Shown here piece by piece: positions 7,783-14,671 of a stretch of DNA of 15,834 nucleotides. Below the pieces are notes generated by a model. That model was not told where the DNA came from, did not search any database, and was given only the letters and a program-made list of their open reading frames with translations. Both the position numbers and the translations under genes were made by a program. The DNA lies in NCBI GenBank assembly GCA_947488635.1, contig CANLAY010000004.1, positions 1 to 15,834 of the forward strand, given 5' to 3'. This DNA comes from Candidatus Nanopelagicaceae bacterium. Its GTDB lineage: Bacteria; Actinomycetota; Actinomycetes; Nanopelagicales; Nanopelagicaceae. Every line of letters starts with the position of its first letter. Position 1 is the first letter of the stretch.

Positions 7783-9222
7783 ATGAGTCCGCAAGTGGAA
7801 AAACCCACGATTATCCTAGCTACCAGCAATGGGGTCGGAATGGGCCACCTTGCTCGCGCCAGCGCAATCGCCCTTGAGCTAAGAGAGATTGCAAACCCAA
7901 TTATTGTTTCAATGGCTGGCGGCGTTGCCGAAGTTCCTAATTTTGTTGGCGTTCGTTGTGAGTATATTCCAGGACGCGATCGAGGCTGGATGCCACGCAA
8001 ACTCTGGGATGCTTACTTGCGCGATCGCTTGCTTGCCCTAATTGAAGAAACCGATGCCCAAGTTTTATCTTTTGATGGCGTGGTTCCTTATCCAGGTGTA
8101 ATTGCGGCTAAGTTAAAAAAGAATGATTTAGCTTTAGTTTGGGTTCGCCGTGGTTTATGGCAGAAGAAACCACAAGGCTTAGCCCTTGGCCTGCAGTCAA
8201 TGATGATGGATGCAATTATCGAACCTGGAGATTTTGCTCGAGTTTATGATCATGGCCCAACTAAAAATCGTAAAGATGCCGTTGTGACTTCAGCCGTTTC
8301 GCTACACCAAGAATCCACCGCACTTAGTCGCGATGAAGCACGAATTGCGCTAGGTATTGATTTAAATCGGCCAGCAGTCCTTGTTCAACTAGGAACTGGC
8401 GATAGCGATGTCAATGAGAAAATGACGGCAGCGCTAAAAGGTTTAATTGGTTGGAAAGATTTGCAAGTGGTCTTAACCAAGAAGCCGATCGACGCGAATG
8501 GAAATTCACTAGTTCCAGAAGGCTTAGAGATTAAACAAGTTCGCTACTTCCCATTAGCTAAAGTCTTGCACGCTTTTGATGCAGCGATTTGTGCAACTGG
8601 TTATAACGGCGTGCACGAATTGCTTCCCGCCCTGGTGCCTACTGTTTTCGTCTCAAATATTCGAGGAACAGATGATCAAGAAACTCGCGCGCAGTGGTGC
8701 CACGATTTAGGTTATGCACTGCGAGCTGATCAAAGGGATTTAGAAAATATCACCGAAACCGTTAAGTTATTGCAAGATCCCGAAGAGCGATCAAGGCTTC
8801 ATCGCATGTGTAAGAAGTTGCCTGAAGCAAATGGTGCAAAAGAAGCTGCTCATATTCTCTACGAAATGGCCACTATCAAGCATGGCGCACAGCCTGCGGC
8901 GATCGCCAGAATGCGCCTACAAGCGCGTGATTTTAGCTTAATTAGTTTTCGTCAGTTGGCAAATATTGTTTATCGTCAACTAGCTCTGATCTATCGCAAA
9001 TTCAATCCACATATTGTGGTTCAGATCGTAAAGATTGACCCACCTCATTTTGGTGATGAGACTGATCCGCAAACTATGCGTAAGTTAATCAATGGTGATG
9101 TTCGCTACGAGCATCTAATTTCTGGTGCTTCCGAGAATTACCGTAGACGCCGCGATGAGATAGCATCAAGTGCATACGGGACGATGCGTCGAGTCGTAAA
9201 CACCCAGAAGGAGCCGCTATGA
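7783..9222 (+). CDS. MurG-like (GT-B fold, family 28-type) glycosyltransferase
   Basis: A predicted cytosolic or membrane-associated sugar transferase of 479 residues. The N-terminal Rossmann half begins ILATSNGVGMGHLARASAIA (residues 11-30), a glycine loop plus His like the acceptor-side loop of MurG-type enzymes. The C-terminal half has VLVQLGTGDSD (199-209) and ATGYNGVHELLPALVPTVFV (271-290), matching the nucleotide-sugar-binding segment of MurG relatives. GTDDQETRAQW follows, and the last ~100 residues are a basic tail (YRRRRDE near 453-459). I start at ATG 7783 because the longer reading frame, from GTG 7744, begins inside the terminator and has no RBS. It overlaps the next gene by 4 bp (ATGA), so the two form an operon. 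Donor and acceptor sugars are unknown. Confidence 0.85.
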   Translation: MSPQVEKPTIILATSNGVGMGHLARASAIALELREIANPIIVSMAGGVAEVPNFVGVRCEYIPGRDRGWMPRKLWDAYLRDRLLALIEETDAQVLSFDGVVPYPGVIAAKLKKNDLALVWVRRGLWQKKPQGLALGLQSMMMDAIIEPGDFARVYDHGPTKNRKDAVVTSAVSLHQESTALSRDEARIALGIDLNRPAVLVQLGTGDSDVNEKMTAALKGLIGWKDLQVVLTKKPIDANGNSLVPEGLEIKQVRYFPLAKVLHAFDAAICATGYNGVHELLPALVPTVFVSNIRGTDDQETRAQWCHDLGYALRADQRDLENITETVKLLQDPEERSRLHRMCKKLPEANGAKEAAHILYEMATIKHGAQPAAIARMRLQARDFSLISFRQLANIVYRQLALIYRKFNPHIVVQIVKIDPPHFGDETDPQTMRKLINGDVRYEHLISGASENYRRRRDEIASSAYGTMRRVVNTQKEPL

Positions 9223-9542
9223 ATATTCGTGGATTTGCAAAGCGTAGTAAAGCCGGCAATTTAGTCTGGCGTATATTTATTGGCGTTCTCGGCGGAACAA
9301 TTACAGTATTAGGCGCAATAGCACTCGTTGCACCTGGCCCTGGTGTATTAATCTTACTAGCAGGTCTTGGAATTTTAGCTACTGAATTTGCGTGGGCTAG
9401 TAGGGCGATGAATAAAACTAAGAATATGGCGCAGACAGCTTCCAATAAAGTCGGAATTCCTACCTGGGTTAAGTATCTGATCTTCGCTGGTGCTGCACTA
9501 TTTTCAATTTTTGCGATTATTTACTATTACATGACCAAGTAG
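9219..9542 (+). CDS. PGPGW / TIGR02611-type small membrane protein
   Basis: A 107-residue protein with a basic cytosolic start (RGFAKRSKAG) and three hydrophobic segments, at about residues 17-38, 42-58 and 84-104. The hallmark is PGPG at residues 39-42, followed by LILLAGLGILATEFAWA, which matches the PGPGW family (TIGR02611) found widely in actinobacteria. No biochemical role is established for this family. Its start overlaps the stop of the glycosyltransferase (ATGA), so the two are translationally coupled. This hints at a shared job at the membrane or cell envelope, but that is only inferred from coupling. Confidence 0.85.
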   Translation: MNIRGFAKRSKAGNLVWRIFIGVLGGTITVLGAIALVAPGPGVLILLAGLGILATEFAWASRAMNKTKNMAQTASNKVGIPTWVKYLIFAGAALFSIFAIIYYYMTK

Positions 9543-9558
9543 GTACTATAAATATTTT

Positions 9559-9574
9559 CAAAGAGCGCTTTTTG
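9559..9574. other. 16-bp near-perfect palindrome before the nitroreductase gene
   Basis: CAAAGAGCGCTTTTTG is an inverted repeat with no spacer, perfect apart from one G-T mismatch. It lies 17 bp after the PGPGW gene and 24 bp before the nitroreductase start, near where that gene's -35 region should be. It could be an operator for a dimeric repressor or a poor terminator for the operon before it. Confidence 0.3.
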
Positions 9575-9585
9575 CTTCATTAATC

Positions 9586-9591
9586 TATAGT
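9586..9591 (+). promoter_or_regulatory. Putative -10 box of the nitroreductase gene
   Basis: TATAGT is close to the TATAAT consensus and ends 7 bp before the ATG at 9599. No Shine-Dalgarno fits between them. This is the best-looking of the leaderless-type promoters in the window. Confidence 0.45.
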
Positions 9592-9598
9592 TCTGCAA

Positions 9599-10171
9599 AT
9601 GAGTGCAACTACTTCAACTCCCATTCATCCAGTACTAAGTAATCGCCGAAGCCCAAGATCATTTGATGCTACGGCCACTATTTCCAATGAGACACTGGTT
9701 GCGATCCTAGAAGCAGCACGTTGGGCACCTTCTGCCAATAATTTTCAACCTTGGCGTTTTCATGTAGGCGTACGTGGCGATGAAGTATTTAACTCAATAC
9801 TTGCCACCTTGGTACCGTTTAACCAAAGTTGGGCCAACCGCTCATCAGCTTTAGTTTTGGTCTCTATTGTTAATCAGAATGAAGATGGAACACCCCGACC
9901 AATTTCAGGCTTTGATGCAGGATTAGCTGTTAGCCAACTGACTTTTGAAGTTCACAGCCGTGACCAAGTAGCCCACCAAATGGCTGGTTTTGATGCGGCG
10001 AAAGCAGCGCAAACTTTTGAACTACCAACCCAAATCGCACCAATTGTTGTAATAGCCATTGGTACTCAAGGTCCAGCCGAACAACTCGAAGGCGTTCTGC
10101 TTGAGCGTGAAAACGCACCACGTCAGCGTAAAGAGTTATCCGAAATTGTTTTAGCTGGGTTGCCTAACTAG
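9599..10171 (+). CDS. Nitroreductase-family FMN-dependent oxidoreductase
   Basis: A 190-residue flavoprotein of the nitroreductase fold, normally a homodimer that uses NAD(P)H and FMN to reduce nitro groups, quinones or enones in the cytosol. Family signatures are SNRRSPRSFD at 14-23 (the Arg-Ser-x-Arg type segment that contacts the FMN phosphate), LEAARWAPSANNFQPWRF at 37-54 (FMN ribityl and ring contacts), and GLAVSQLTFEVHSRDQVAHQ at 108-127. The C-terminal ERENAPRQRKELSEIV also fits. Its length is near the usual 180-220. It is a single-gene unit with a leaderless-type promoter. Its TAG stop overlaps the convergent kynA stop on the palindrome CTAG (10168-10171). The adjacency to kynurenine genes is convergent, so I do not infer a shared pathway. 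Confidence 0.9.
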   Translation: MSATTSTPIHPVLSNRRSPRSFDATATISNETLVAILEAARWAPSANNFQPWRFHVGVRGDEVFNSILATLVPFNQSWANRSSALVLVSIVNQNEDGTPRPISGFDAGLAVSQLTFEVHSRDQVAHQMAGFDAAKAAQTFELPTQIAPIVVIAIGTQGPAEQLEGVLLERENAPRQRKELSEIVLAGLPN

Positions 10172-10965
10172 AAGCGAGAACGGATCTCCCAGAGATCTAC
10201 AAATACTGGATTAAATAAGGTGCTTGCTAAGTACTTAACCCCTGCCGAACCACCACTGCCCATTTTTGCACCGATTGTTCGCTCAACCATTTTCACATGG
10301 CGGTAGCGCCACTCTTGTAGGCCTTCGTCGATATCAAGCAAGCGCTCACAGACGCCAGCACTTTCGGGATCATTACGATGTACATCAAGTAAAACATCTT
10401 GGACTACTGGGTTAGCAACGTAGGCAACAGATTTATCGCGAGCCAGAACATCAGCTGGAATTACATGACCGCGCTTTGAGATGTAAACAAGTAATGAATC
10501 CCAAACTGAATTGCGACTAGTTATTAGCAAAATATCACTTTGCACATTTGCTGGCAAATGCCCGGCCATTGCGCTATCGCGACGACCAAGGATTGCTTCG
10601 ACTTTTCTAAATTGAGCAGATTGAAAACCACTAGATGAAGAAAGATAAGAACGAAAACTGTTGAATTGTAGCGGTGTCATCGTTTCGAGAATATCAATTT
10701 GAGCAACACAAACTTTCATAATGGTGCGAATACGACCTAGTAGTGCAAGTGAGCGATGTGTTTCGCCAGCCTCTAATGCAGCTTGCGCAGCTAAAAATTC
10801 ATGAATTAATTGCTTAAACCAAAGTTCATAACTCTGATGGATGACGATAAAAAGCATCTCATCGTGTTCGGGGCCGTCTGAAAGCGGTCTCTGCAAACTA
10901 AGTAGTTCATCTATAGCTAGATAAGAAGTGTAAGTAAGCGCTGGGTCTACCTGATTTTCACTCAT
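10168..10965 (-). CDS. kynA: Tryptophan 2,3-dioxygenase
   Basis: A heme enzyme of 265 residues that adds O2 to L-tryptophan to give N-formylkynurenine, the first step of the kynurenine route; the family is tetrameric and cytosolic. The N-terminal TYTSYLAIDELLSLQ is characteristic. EMLFIVIHQSYELWFKQLIHE at about 36-56 includes His43, equivalent to the distal-pocket His of the family. FRSYLSSSSGFQS at 104-116 supplies the Arg and loop that hold the substrate carboxylate. RYRHVKMVERTIG at 220-232 contains His223, the expected proximal heme ligand. GSGGSAGVKYL at 236-246 is the mobile substrate loop. The length agrees with bacterial TDO (about 260-285). Its ATG overlaps the kynU TGA (ATGA), so it is the second gene of a kynU-kynA operon. 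No key residue is missing. Confidence 0.96.
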   Translation of the reverse strand: MSENQVDPALTYTSYLAIDELLSLQRPLSDGPEHDEMLFIVIHQSYELWFKQLIHEFLAAQAALEAGETHRSLALLGRIRTIMKVCVAQIDILETMTPLQFNSFRSYLSSSSGFQSAQFRKVEAILGRRDSAMAGHLPANVQSDILLITSRNSVWDSLLVYISKRGHVIPADVLARDKSVAYVANPVVQDVLLDVHRNDPESAGVCERLLDIDEGLQEWRYRHVKMVERTIGAKMGSGGSAGVKYLASTLFNPVFVDLWEIRSRF

Positions 10966-12236
10966 GTAACTCTCGAATCTGATTTTTCGATCTTTTCATA
11001 TTGACGGGTAGTTACTAGATCGCGAATACGCTGAAAACCATCCCAAATTTCCACGTAAGAGGTGGGTAATGGCGAGATAGCTAAACGAATTGAATCTGGA
11101 GTGCGATAGTCCGGAATCACGTTGGCGAACTGGCGAAGTGCTACACAGATACGAGCAGCATCTGGGTGACCGATTGAGATGTGACCACCACGCTTGTTGG
11201 CATCGCGTGAAGTCAGTAGCGTGAAGCCCAGGTCAGCCAACCAAGCGTCGTATAGCTCGATCATCATTTGAGTTCCGGTTGCGCACTTATGTGAAATCTC
11301 AGTTATGCCAGCTTCTTCAATGATTGAGAAAGCACTCTTAATGCAACGCAGTCCGATTAAAGATGGGCTGGCTATTTGAAAACCACGAATACCTTCGGCA
11401 CGTTCAAATACTGGTCCCATGCCAAATTGATCAGCTTGTGAAAACCAACCTTGAATTGGAACTTGTAGTTCAGCTTGCACGCGCTTGTTTACATATAACC
11501 AAGCTGGTGCTCCTGGGCCAGAGTTACCATACTTATATGTGCAACCAACTGCGATATCTACCCCGTTAGCATCGAAATTCATTTCGATTGCACCAACTGC
11601 GTGGCTGGCATCCCAAAGTAGAAATGCACCGAAGCTCCGAACTAAATCAGTTAAGGACTTAATATCATTGCGCGCACCTGAGCGATATTGAATTACTTCG
11701 AGCGTAACAAGTGCCACATCATCAGAGAGATATGGTTTTAAAACATCAACTGTGATTAATTCATTCTCGGCAATTTTAGGATCTTCGTTATCAATAATTA
11801 CTAGCTCTAAATCGAATTGTTTAGCGATACCCTCTAAAATATAACGATCGGTTGGAAAATTAGCAGCATCCGTAATAATTGTTTTACGGCCAAGACGAGC
11901 GTGAATTGCAGCTAAACAAAGTTGGTAGAAATTCACTGAAGTTGTATCGCATGCAAGAACTTGGCCAGCAGCAGCGCCTAGAGTCGCGCGCCCGATTAAA
12001 TCGCCAGTTGGTTGAGCTTCATCAACCCAATGGCCCCAGCCATTTACTACTTCTGGGCCCCATTCTTTAGTCATGAAATCAGTTACCGCCACAACAGTGT
12101 CATGTGGCAAACGGCCCAACGAGTTTCCATCTAGATAACACATATCTGGGTCGGTAATCACATAACGCTCTTTGAAGTGGCGTAATGGGTCTGCGGCATC
12201 TAGTGCCAATGCATATTCTCGGTCAGTAACCTTCAT
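10962..12236 (-). CDS. kynU: Kynureninase
   Basis: A PLP enzyme of 424 residues that cleaves L-kynurenine to anthranilate and L-alanine. Visible are YLDGNSLGRLP at 34-44, DAANFPTDRYI at 123-133, WDASHAVGAIE at 208-218 (Asp209 to the pyridine nitrogen), the cofactor Lys235 in CTYKYGNSGPGAPAW, the substrate-side FQIASPSLIG at 286-295, and the C-terminal PDSIRLAISPL with the carboxylate-binding Arg384. All expected PLP contacts appear present. I start at ATG 12236; the open frame continues to 12317, but that would overlap the divergent ABC-F gene by 57 bp. TACCTT lies six bases before ATG 12236. kynA follows with a 4-bp overlap. The formamidase that links KynA to KynU is not in this operon or window. 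Confidence 0.95.
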   Translation of the reverse strand: MKVTDREYALALDAADPLRHFKERYVITDPDMCYLDGNSLGRLPHDTVVAVTDFMTKEWGPEVVNGWGHWVDEAQPTGDLIGRATLGAAAGQVLACDTTSVNFYQLCLAAIHARLGRKTIITDAANFPTDRYILEGIAKQFDLELVIIDNEDPKIAENELITVDVLKPYLSDDVALVTLEVIQYRSGARNDIKSLTDLVRSFGAFLLWDASHAVGAIEMNFDANGVDIAVGCTYKYGNSGPGAPAWLYVNKRVQAELQVPIQGWFSQADQFGMGPVFERAEGIRGFQIASPSLIGLRCIKSAFSIIEEAGITEISHKCATGTQMMIELYDAWLADLGFTLLTSRDANKRGGHISIGHPDAARICVALRQFANVIPDYRTPDSIRLAISPLPTSYVEIWDGFQRIRDLVTTRQYEKIEKSDSRVT

Positions 12237-12260
12237 GCGGTAAAGGTACGCTTTCCCCCT
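12237..12260. promoter_or_regulatory. 24-bp divergent promoter region shared by kynU and the ABC-F gene
   Basis: The whole spacer between the two start codons is 24 bp. On the plus strand TACGCT (12247-12252) ends 8 bp before ATG 12261. On the minus strand TACCTT (12248-12243) ends 6 bp before ATG 12236. The two -10-like boxes overlap around GTAC, so both leaderless transcripts would open at almost the same bases and may compete. The -35 regions must lie inside the opposing coding sequences. Confidence 0.45.
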
Positions 12261-14030
12261 ATGGCACGCAATCTTGTTAACGTCGAAAGCGTCAACAAAG
12301 CCTTTGATATCAAGCAATTACTAGTTGGCGTATCACTTGGCGTTGCTGAAGGCGAACGCATCGGAATTGTTGGCCGAAATGGTGCTGGCAAGAGCACTTT
12401 AATGAAAATAATTGCAGGTATCGAGCAACCAGACTCTGGTCGAGTAACTAAGAACAATTCAGTCAAACTAGGAATGCTCAATCAAGTCGATGTCGCCGAT
12501 AAAGCCGCAACAGTTCGAGATGTTGTGTTGGGTGATAAAGCAAAACATGAATGGGCAAGTGACGCTGGTGTTCGCGAAGTATTTACGGGGTTATTTGGCG
12601 GCTTTGATGATCATCTATTCGAACGAACTTTTCTCTCTCTTTCAGGTGGCGAGCGACGCCGAGTTGGATTAGCTAAGTTACTAATTGATGATCTTGATTT
12701 AATTTTACTTGACGAGCCTACTAACCACTTAGATGTCGAAGGTGTGGCATGGCTGGCAAGTCATTTAAAGAATCGTAAAAATATTGCCGTTACCGTTGTA
12801 ACGCACGATCGTTGGTTTCTAGATGAAGTTACTGATCGCACCTGGGAAGTTGTAGGCGGCAAAGTTGAAGAGTATGACGGTGGGTATTCCGCGTTCGTAT
12901 TAGCTAAAGCTGAGCGCTCTCGCCAAGCCGCAGTGCTAGATCAACGCCGTAACATGCTTATTCGTAAGGAACTAGCTTGGTTACGTCGTGGTGCGCCAGC
13001 TCAAACAGTTAAGCCTAAGTTCCGAGTTGATGCCGCAAATGAATTAATTTCAGCCGAACCAGCGCCACGTGATTCCACCGAGTTATTAAAGTTTGCCCAG
13101 AACCGGCTAGGTAACACTGTTTATGAGGCGCATCATCTGCAAGTACGGGCTGGCGATAAAGAGTTAATTGATGATCTTTATTGGAATGTTGGCCCGGGCG
13201 ATCGCATCGGCATTGTTGGTATTAATGGCGCCGGCAAAACCACTTTAATGCGCACGTTGGCCGGTGAAATTCAACCAAGCGCTGGAAAATTAGTTACGGG
13301 CGTAACCGTGAAAGCTGCTTTCTTGACGCAGCACTTAACTGAGCTCGACCCAACTTGGCGAGTACTTGAAGCGGTTGAAAAAGTTGCCTCCCATATTGAA
13401 CTTGGCAAAGGCCGCACCCTTTCAGCATCACAACTTTGTGAGCGGTTAGGTTTTGATCGCGATTCACAATGGACCCCAGTTGGTGATTTATCTGGCGGTG
13501 AAAAGCGACGTCTGCAATTAACTCGTTTGCTGATGGAAAGCCCAAACGTTTTGATGCTCGATGAGCCAACTAACGATTTTGATATCGAGATCTTGACTGA
13601 ATTAGAAGATTTACTAGATAGCTATGCCGGCACCCTGCTAATTATTTCGCACGATCGATATTTCCTAGAGCGAGTTTGCGATCGCTTTGTTGGCTTACTT
13701 GGTGATCAGAAGTTGCTTGATTTGCCGCGTGGAGTTGATCAATATTTAGAGCTACGTGAGAAAGCTATTTCACGCACTACAACTCAAAAAGAGAGTAAAT
13801 CAACATCAACAGCTGCCGAACAGCGACAAGCAAAGAAAGACTTAGTACGCATCGAGCGTCAAATATCTAAGTTAGAAGAAAAAACCACTGCTTTGTTAGC
13901 CGAACAAGAACTGTGTGAATTCGATTCTGAGCGCTTGGCTGCCATAGTGGGTGAATTAGCCGACTTAAATTTAGAGAAAACTCGACGCGAGGAAGAATGG
14001 TTAGCCGCCACATTGCTGATTGAGGGTTAA
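12261..14030 (+). CDS. ABC-F family ATPase (Uup-like ribosome-associated protein)
   Basis: A soluble 589-residue protein with two ABC domains and no membrane segments, so a translation-associated ABC-F rather than a transporter. Domain 1 has GRNGAGKST at 38-46, LSGGERRR at 127-134 and LDEPTNHLD at 150-158. The interdomain linker (~210-270) contains ELAWLRRGAPAQTVKPKFRV, the region that reaches the P-site tRNA in ABC-F proteins. Domain 2 has GINGAGKTT at 320-328, LSGGEKRR at 410-417 and LDEPTNDFD at 433-441. Residues ~515-585 are charged and heptad-like (KKDLVRIERQISKLEEKTTA), matching the C-terminal coiled coil of Uup. NDFD replaces the usual NHLD in the second D-loop, as in several Uup-like proteins. 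It may relieve stalled ribosomes or give mild antibiotic tolerance; which one cannot be read here. Confidence 0.93.
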   Translation: MARNLVNVESVNKAFDIKQLLVGVSLGVAEGERIGIVGRNGAGKSTLMKIIAGIEQPDSGRVTKNNSVKLGMLNQVDVADKAATVRDVVLGDKAKHEWASDAGVREVFTGLFGGFDDHLFERTFLSLSGGERRRVGLAKLLIDDLDLILLDEPTNHLDVEGVAWLASHLKNRKNIAVTVVTHDRWFLDEVTDRTWEVVGGKVEEYDGGYSAFVLAKAERSRQAAVLDQRRNMLIRKELAWLRRGAPAQTVKPKFRVDAANELISAEPAPRDSTELLKFAQNRLGNTVYEAHHLQVRAGDKELIDDLYWNVGPGDRIGIVGINGAGKTTLMRTLAGEIQPSAGKLVTGVTVKAAFLTQHLTELDPTWRVLEAVEKVASHIELGKGRTLSASQLCERLGFDRDSQWTPVGDLSGGEKRRLQLTRLLMESPNVLMLDEPTNDFDIEILTELEDLLDSYAGTLLIISHDRYFLERVCDRFVGLLGDQKLLDLPRGVDQYLELREKAISRTTTQKESKSTSTAAEQRQAKKDLVRIERQISKLEEKTTALLAEQELCEFDSERLAAIVGELADLNLEKTRREEEWLAATLLIEG

Positions 14031-14033
14031 ACT
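14028..14033 (+). promoter_or_regulatory. Putative -10 box of the UPF0114 gene
   Basis: TAAACT overlaps the TAA stop of the ABC-F gene (14028-14030) and ends six bases before the ATG at 14040. It would give a leaderless transcript of its own, although the 9-bp gap also allows readthrough from the ABC-F gene. Confidence 0.25.
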
Positions 14034-14039
14034 TAACGC

Positions 14040-14570
14040 ATGAACAAATTAACAAATGGCATCGAGGTTATCTTATTCCGCGCTCGCTTCTTATTGGCTC
14101 CGCTTTATCTAGGTCTCGTAGGTGCCCTAGTGCTACTCTGCTGGCGCTTTATTGTTGAGTTCTACCACATAACTAAACACATCGGCGAAGCTACTGCGCA
14201 GACATTTACTCTAGAGCTTTTAGCACTTCTTGACTTAACCCTGCTTGCTAACTTGATTCTGATGGTGATTTTTGCTGGGTATGAAAACTTTGTTTCGCGT
14301 ATTGATGTCGCGACTGAATCAAAGGACCGCCCACATTGGATGGGAACCATTGATTTCTCTGGTCTGAAAATAAAGCTAATCGGTTCACTCGTTGCAATTT
14401 CAGTTATTGAATTGTTAAAAGATTTTATTGAACTTGCTGGCCAAGACGATGTAGGCGGTGGCACAAAGTGGCGAATTGTTATTCACTTAACCTTTGTAGC
14501 ATCTGGAGTTTTGTTCGCGCTAATGGATTGGATCGCTGATAAACGAGAGTTCCAAGGCACGCACTCCTAG
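14040..14570 (+). CDS. UPF0114 (YqhA-like) family membrane protein
   Basis: A 176-residue membrane protein with about four hydrophobic helices: residues ~14-36 (ARFLLAPLYLGLVGALVLLC), ~50-76 (LLALLDLTLLANLILMVIFA), ~112-130, and ~148-165. The stretch GYENFVSRID after the second helix, then PHWMGTIDFSGLKIKLIGSL, is characteristic of the UPF0114 family (PF03350), as is the total length of roughly 160-180. No function is established for the family. It sits 9 bp after the ABC-F gene on the same strand, and its start has no obvious Shine-Dalgarno. Nothing in the context points to a specific role. Confidence 0.88.
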   Translation: MNKLTNGIEVILFRARFLLAPLYLGLVGALVLLCWRFIVEFYHITKHIGEATAQTFTLELLALLDLTLLANLILMVIFAGYENFVSRIDVATESKDRPHWMGTIDFSGLKIKLIGSLVAISVIELLKDFIELAGQDDVGGGTKWRIVIHLTFVASGVLFALMDWIADKREFQGTHS

Positions 14571-14572
14571 AA

Positions 14573-14616
14573 GTTCACTTTAGATTTACTAAAGGTTATC
14601 CATGCATTCCTTAACT
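14573..14616 (+). promoter_or_regulatory. Putative PHO-box-like tandem repeats upstream of the PhoX-like gene
   Basis: In 11-bp register the sequence reads GTTCACTTTAG (14573-14583), ATTTACTAAAG (14584-14594), GTTATCCATGC (14595-14605) and ATTCCTTAACT (14606-14616). The first agrees with the Streptomyces PHO-box unit at 9 of 11 positions and the second and fourth at about 7 by eye. A weak -10 candidate, AATACT, lies at 14634-14639. PhoP binding is inferred, supported by the phosphatase-like product and by similar repeats at 5638. Confidence 0.45.
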
Positions 14617-14649
14617 GTTTGGGTGTAGCAAAGAATACTTATCCCAAAC
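14617..14649 (+). repeat. 7-bp inverted repeat in the PhoX-like gene leader/promoter
   Basis: GTTTGGG (14617-14623) and CCCAAAC (14643-14649) are perfect inverted copies, 19 bp apart. They span the likely -10 region and end 8 bp before the AGGAA ribosome-binding site at 14658-14662. This could be an operator for a second regulator or, if transcribed, a leader hairpin. There is no T-run after it, so it is not a terminator. Confidence 0.4.
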
Positions 14650-14671
14650 CTCTACATAGGAATGGGAAAAA

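Noticed and set aside
9599..10965. Nitroreductase plus kynA as a functional pair
   Set aside because: The genes are convergent and only share the stop-codon overlap CTAG; there is no sign of co-transcription.
12237..12317. Longer KynU reading frame starting at 12317
   Set aside because: It would overlap the divergent ABC-F coding sequence by 57 bp, and the extra 27 residues do not look like kynureninase. The family match starts just after ATG 12236.
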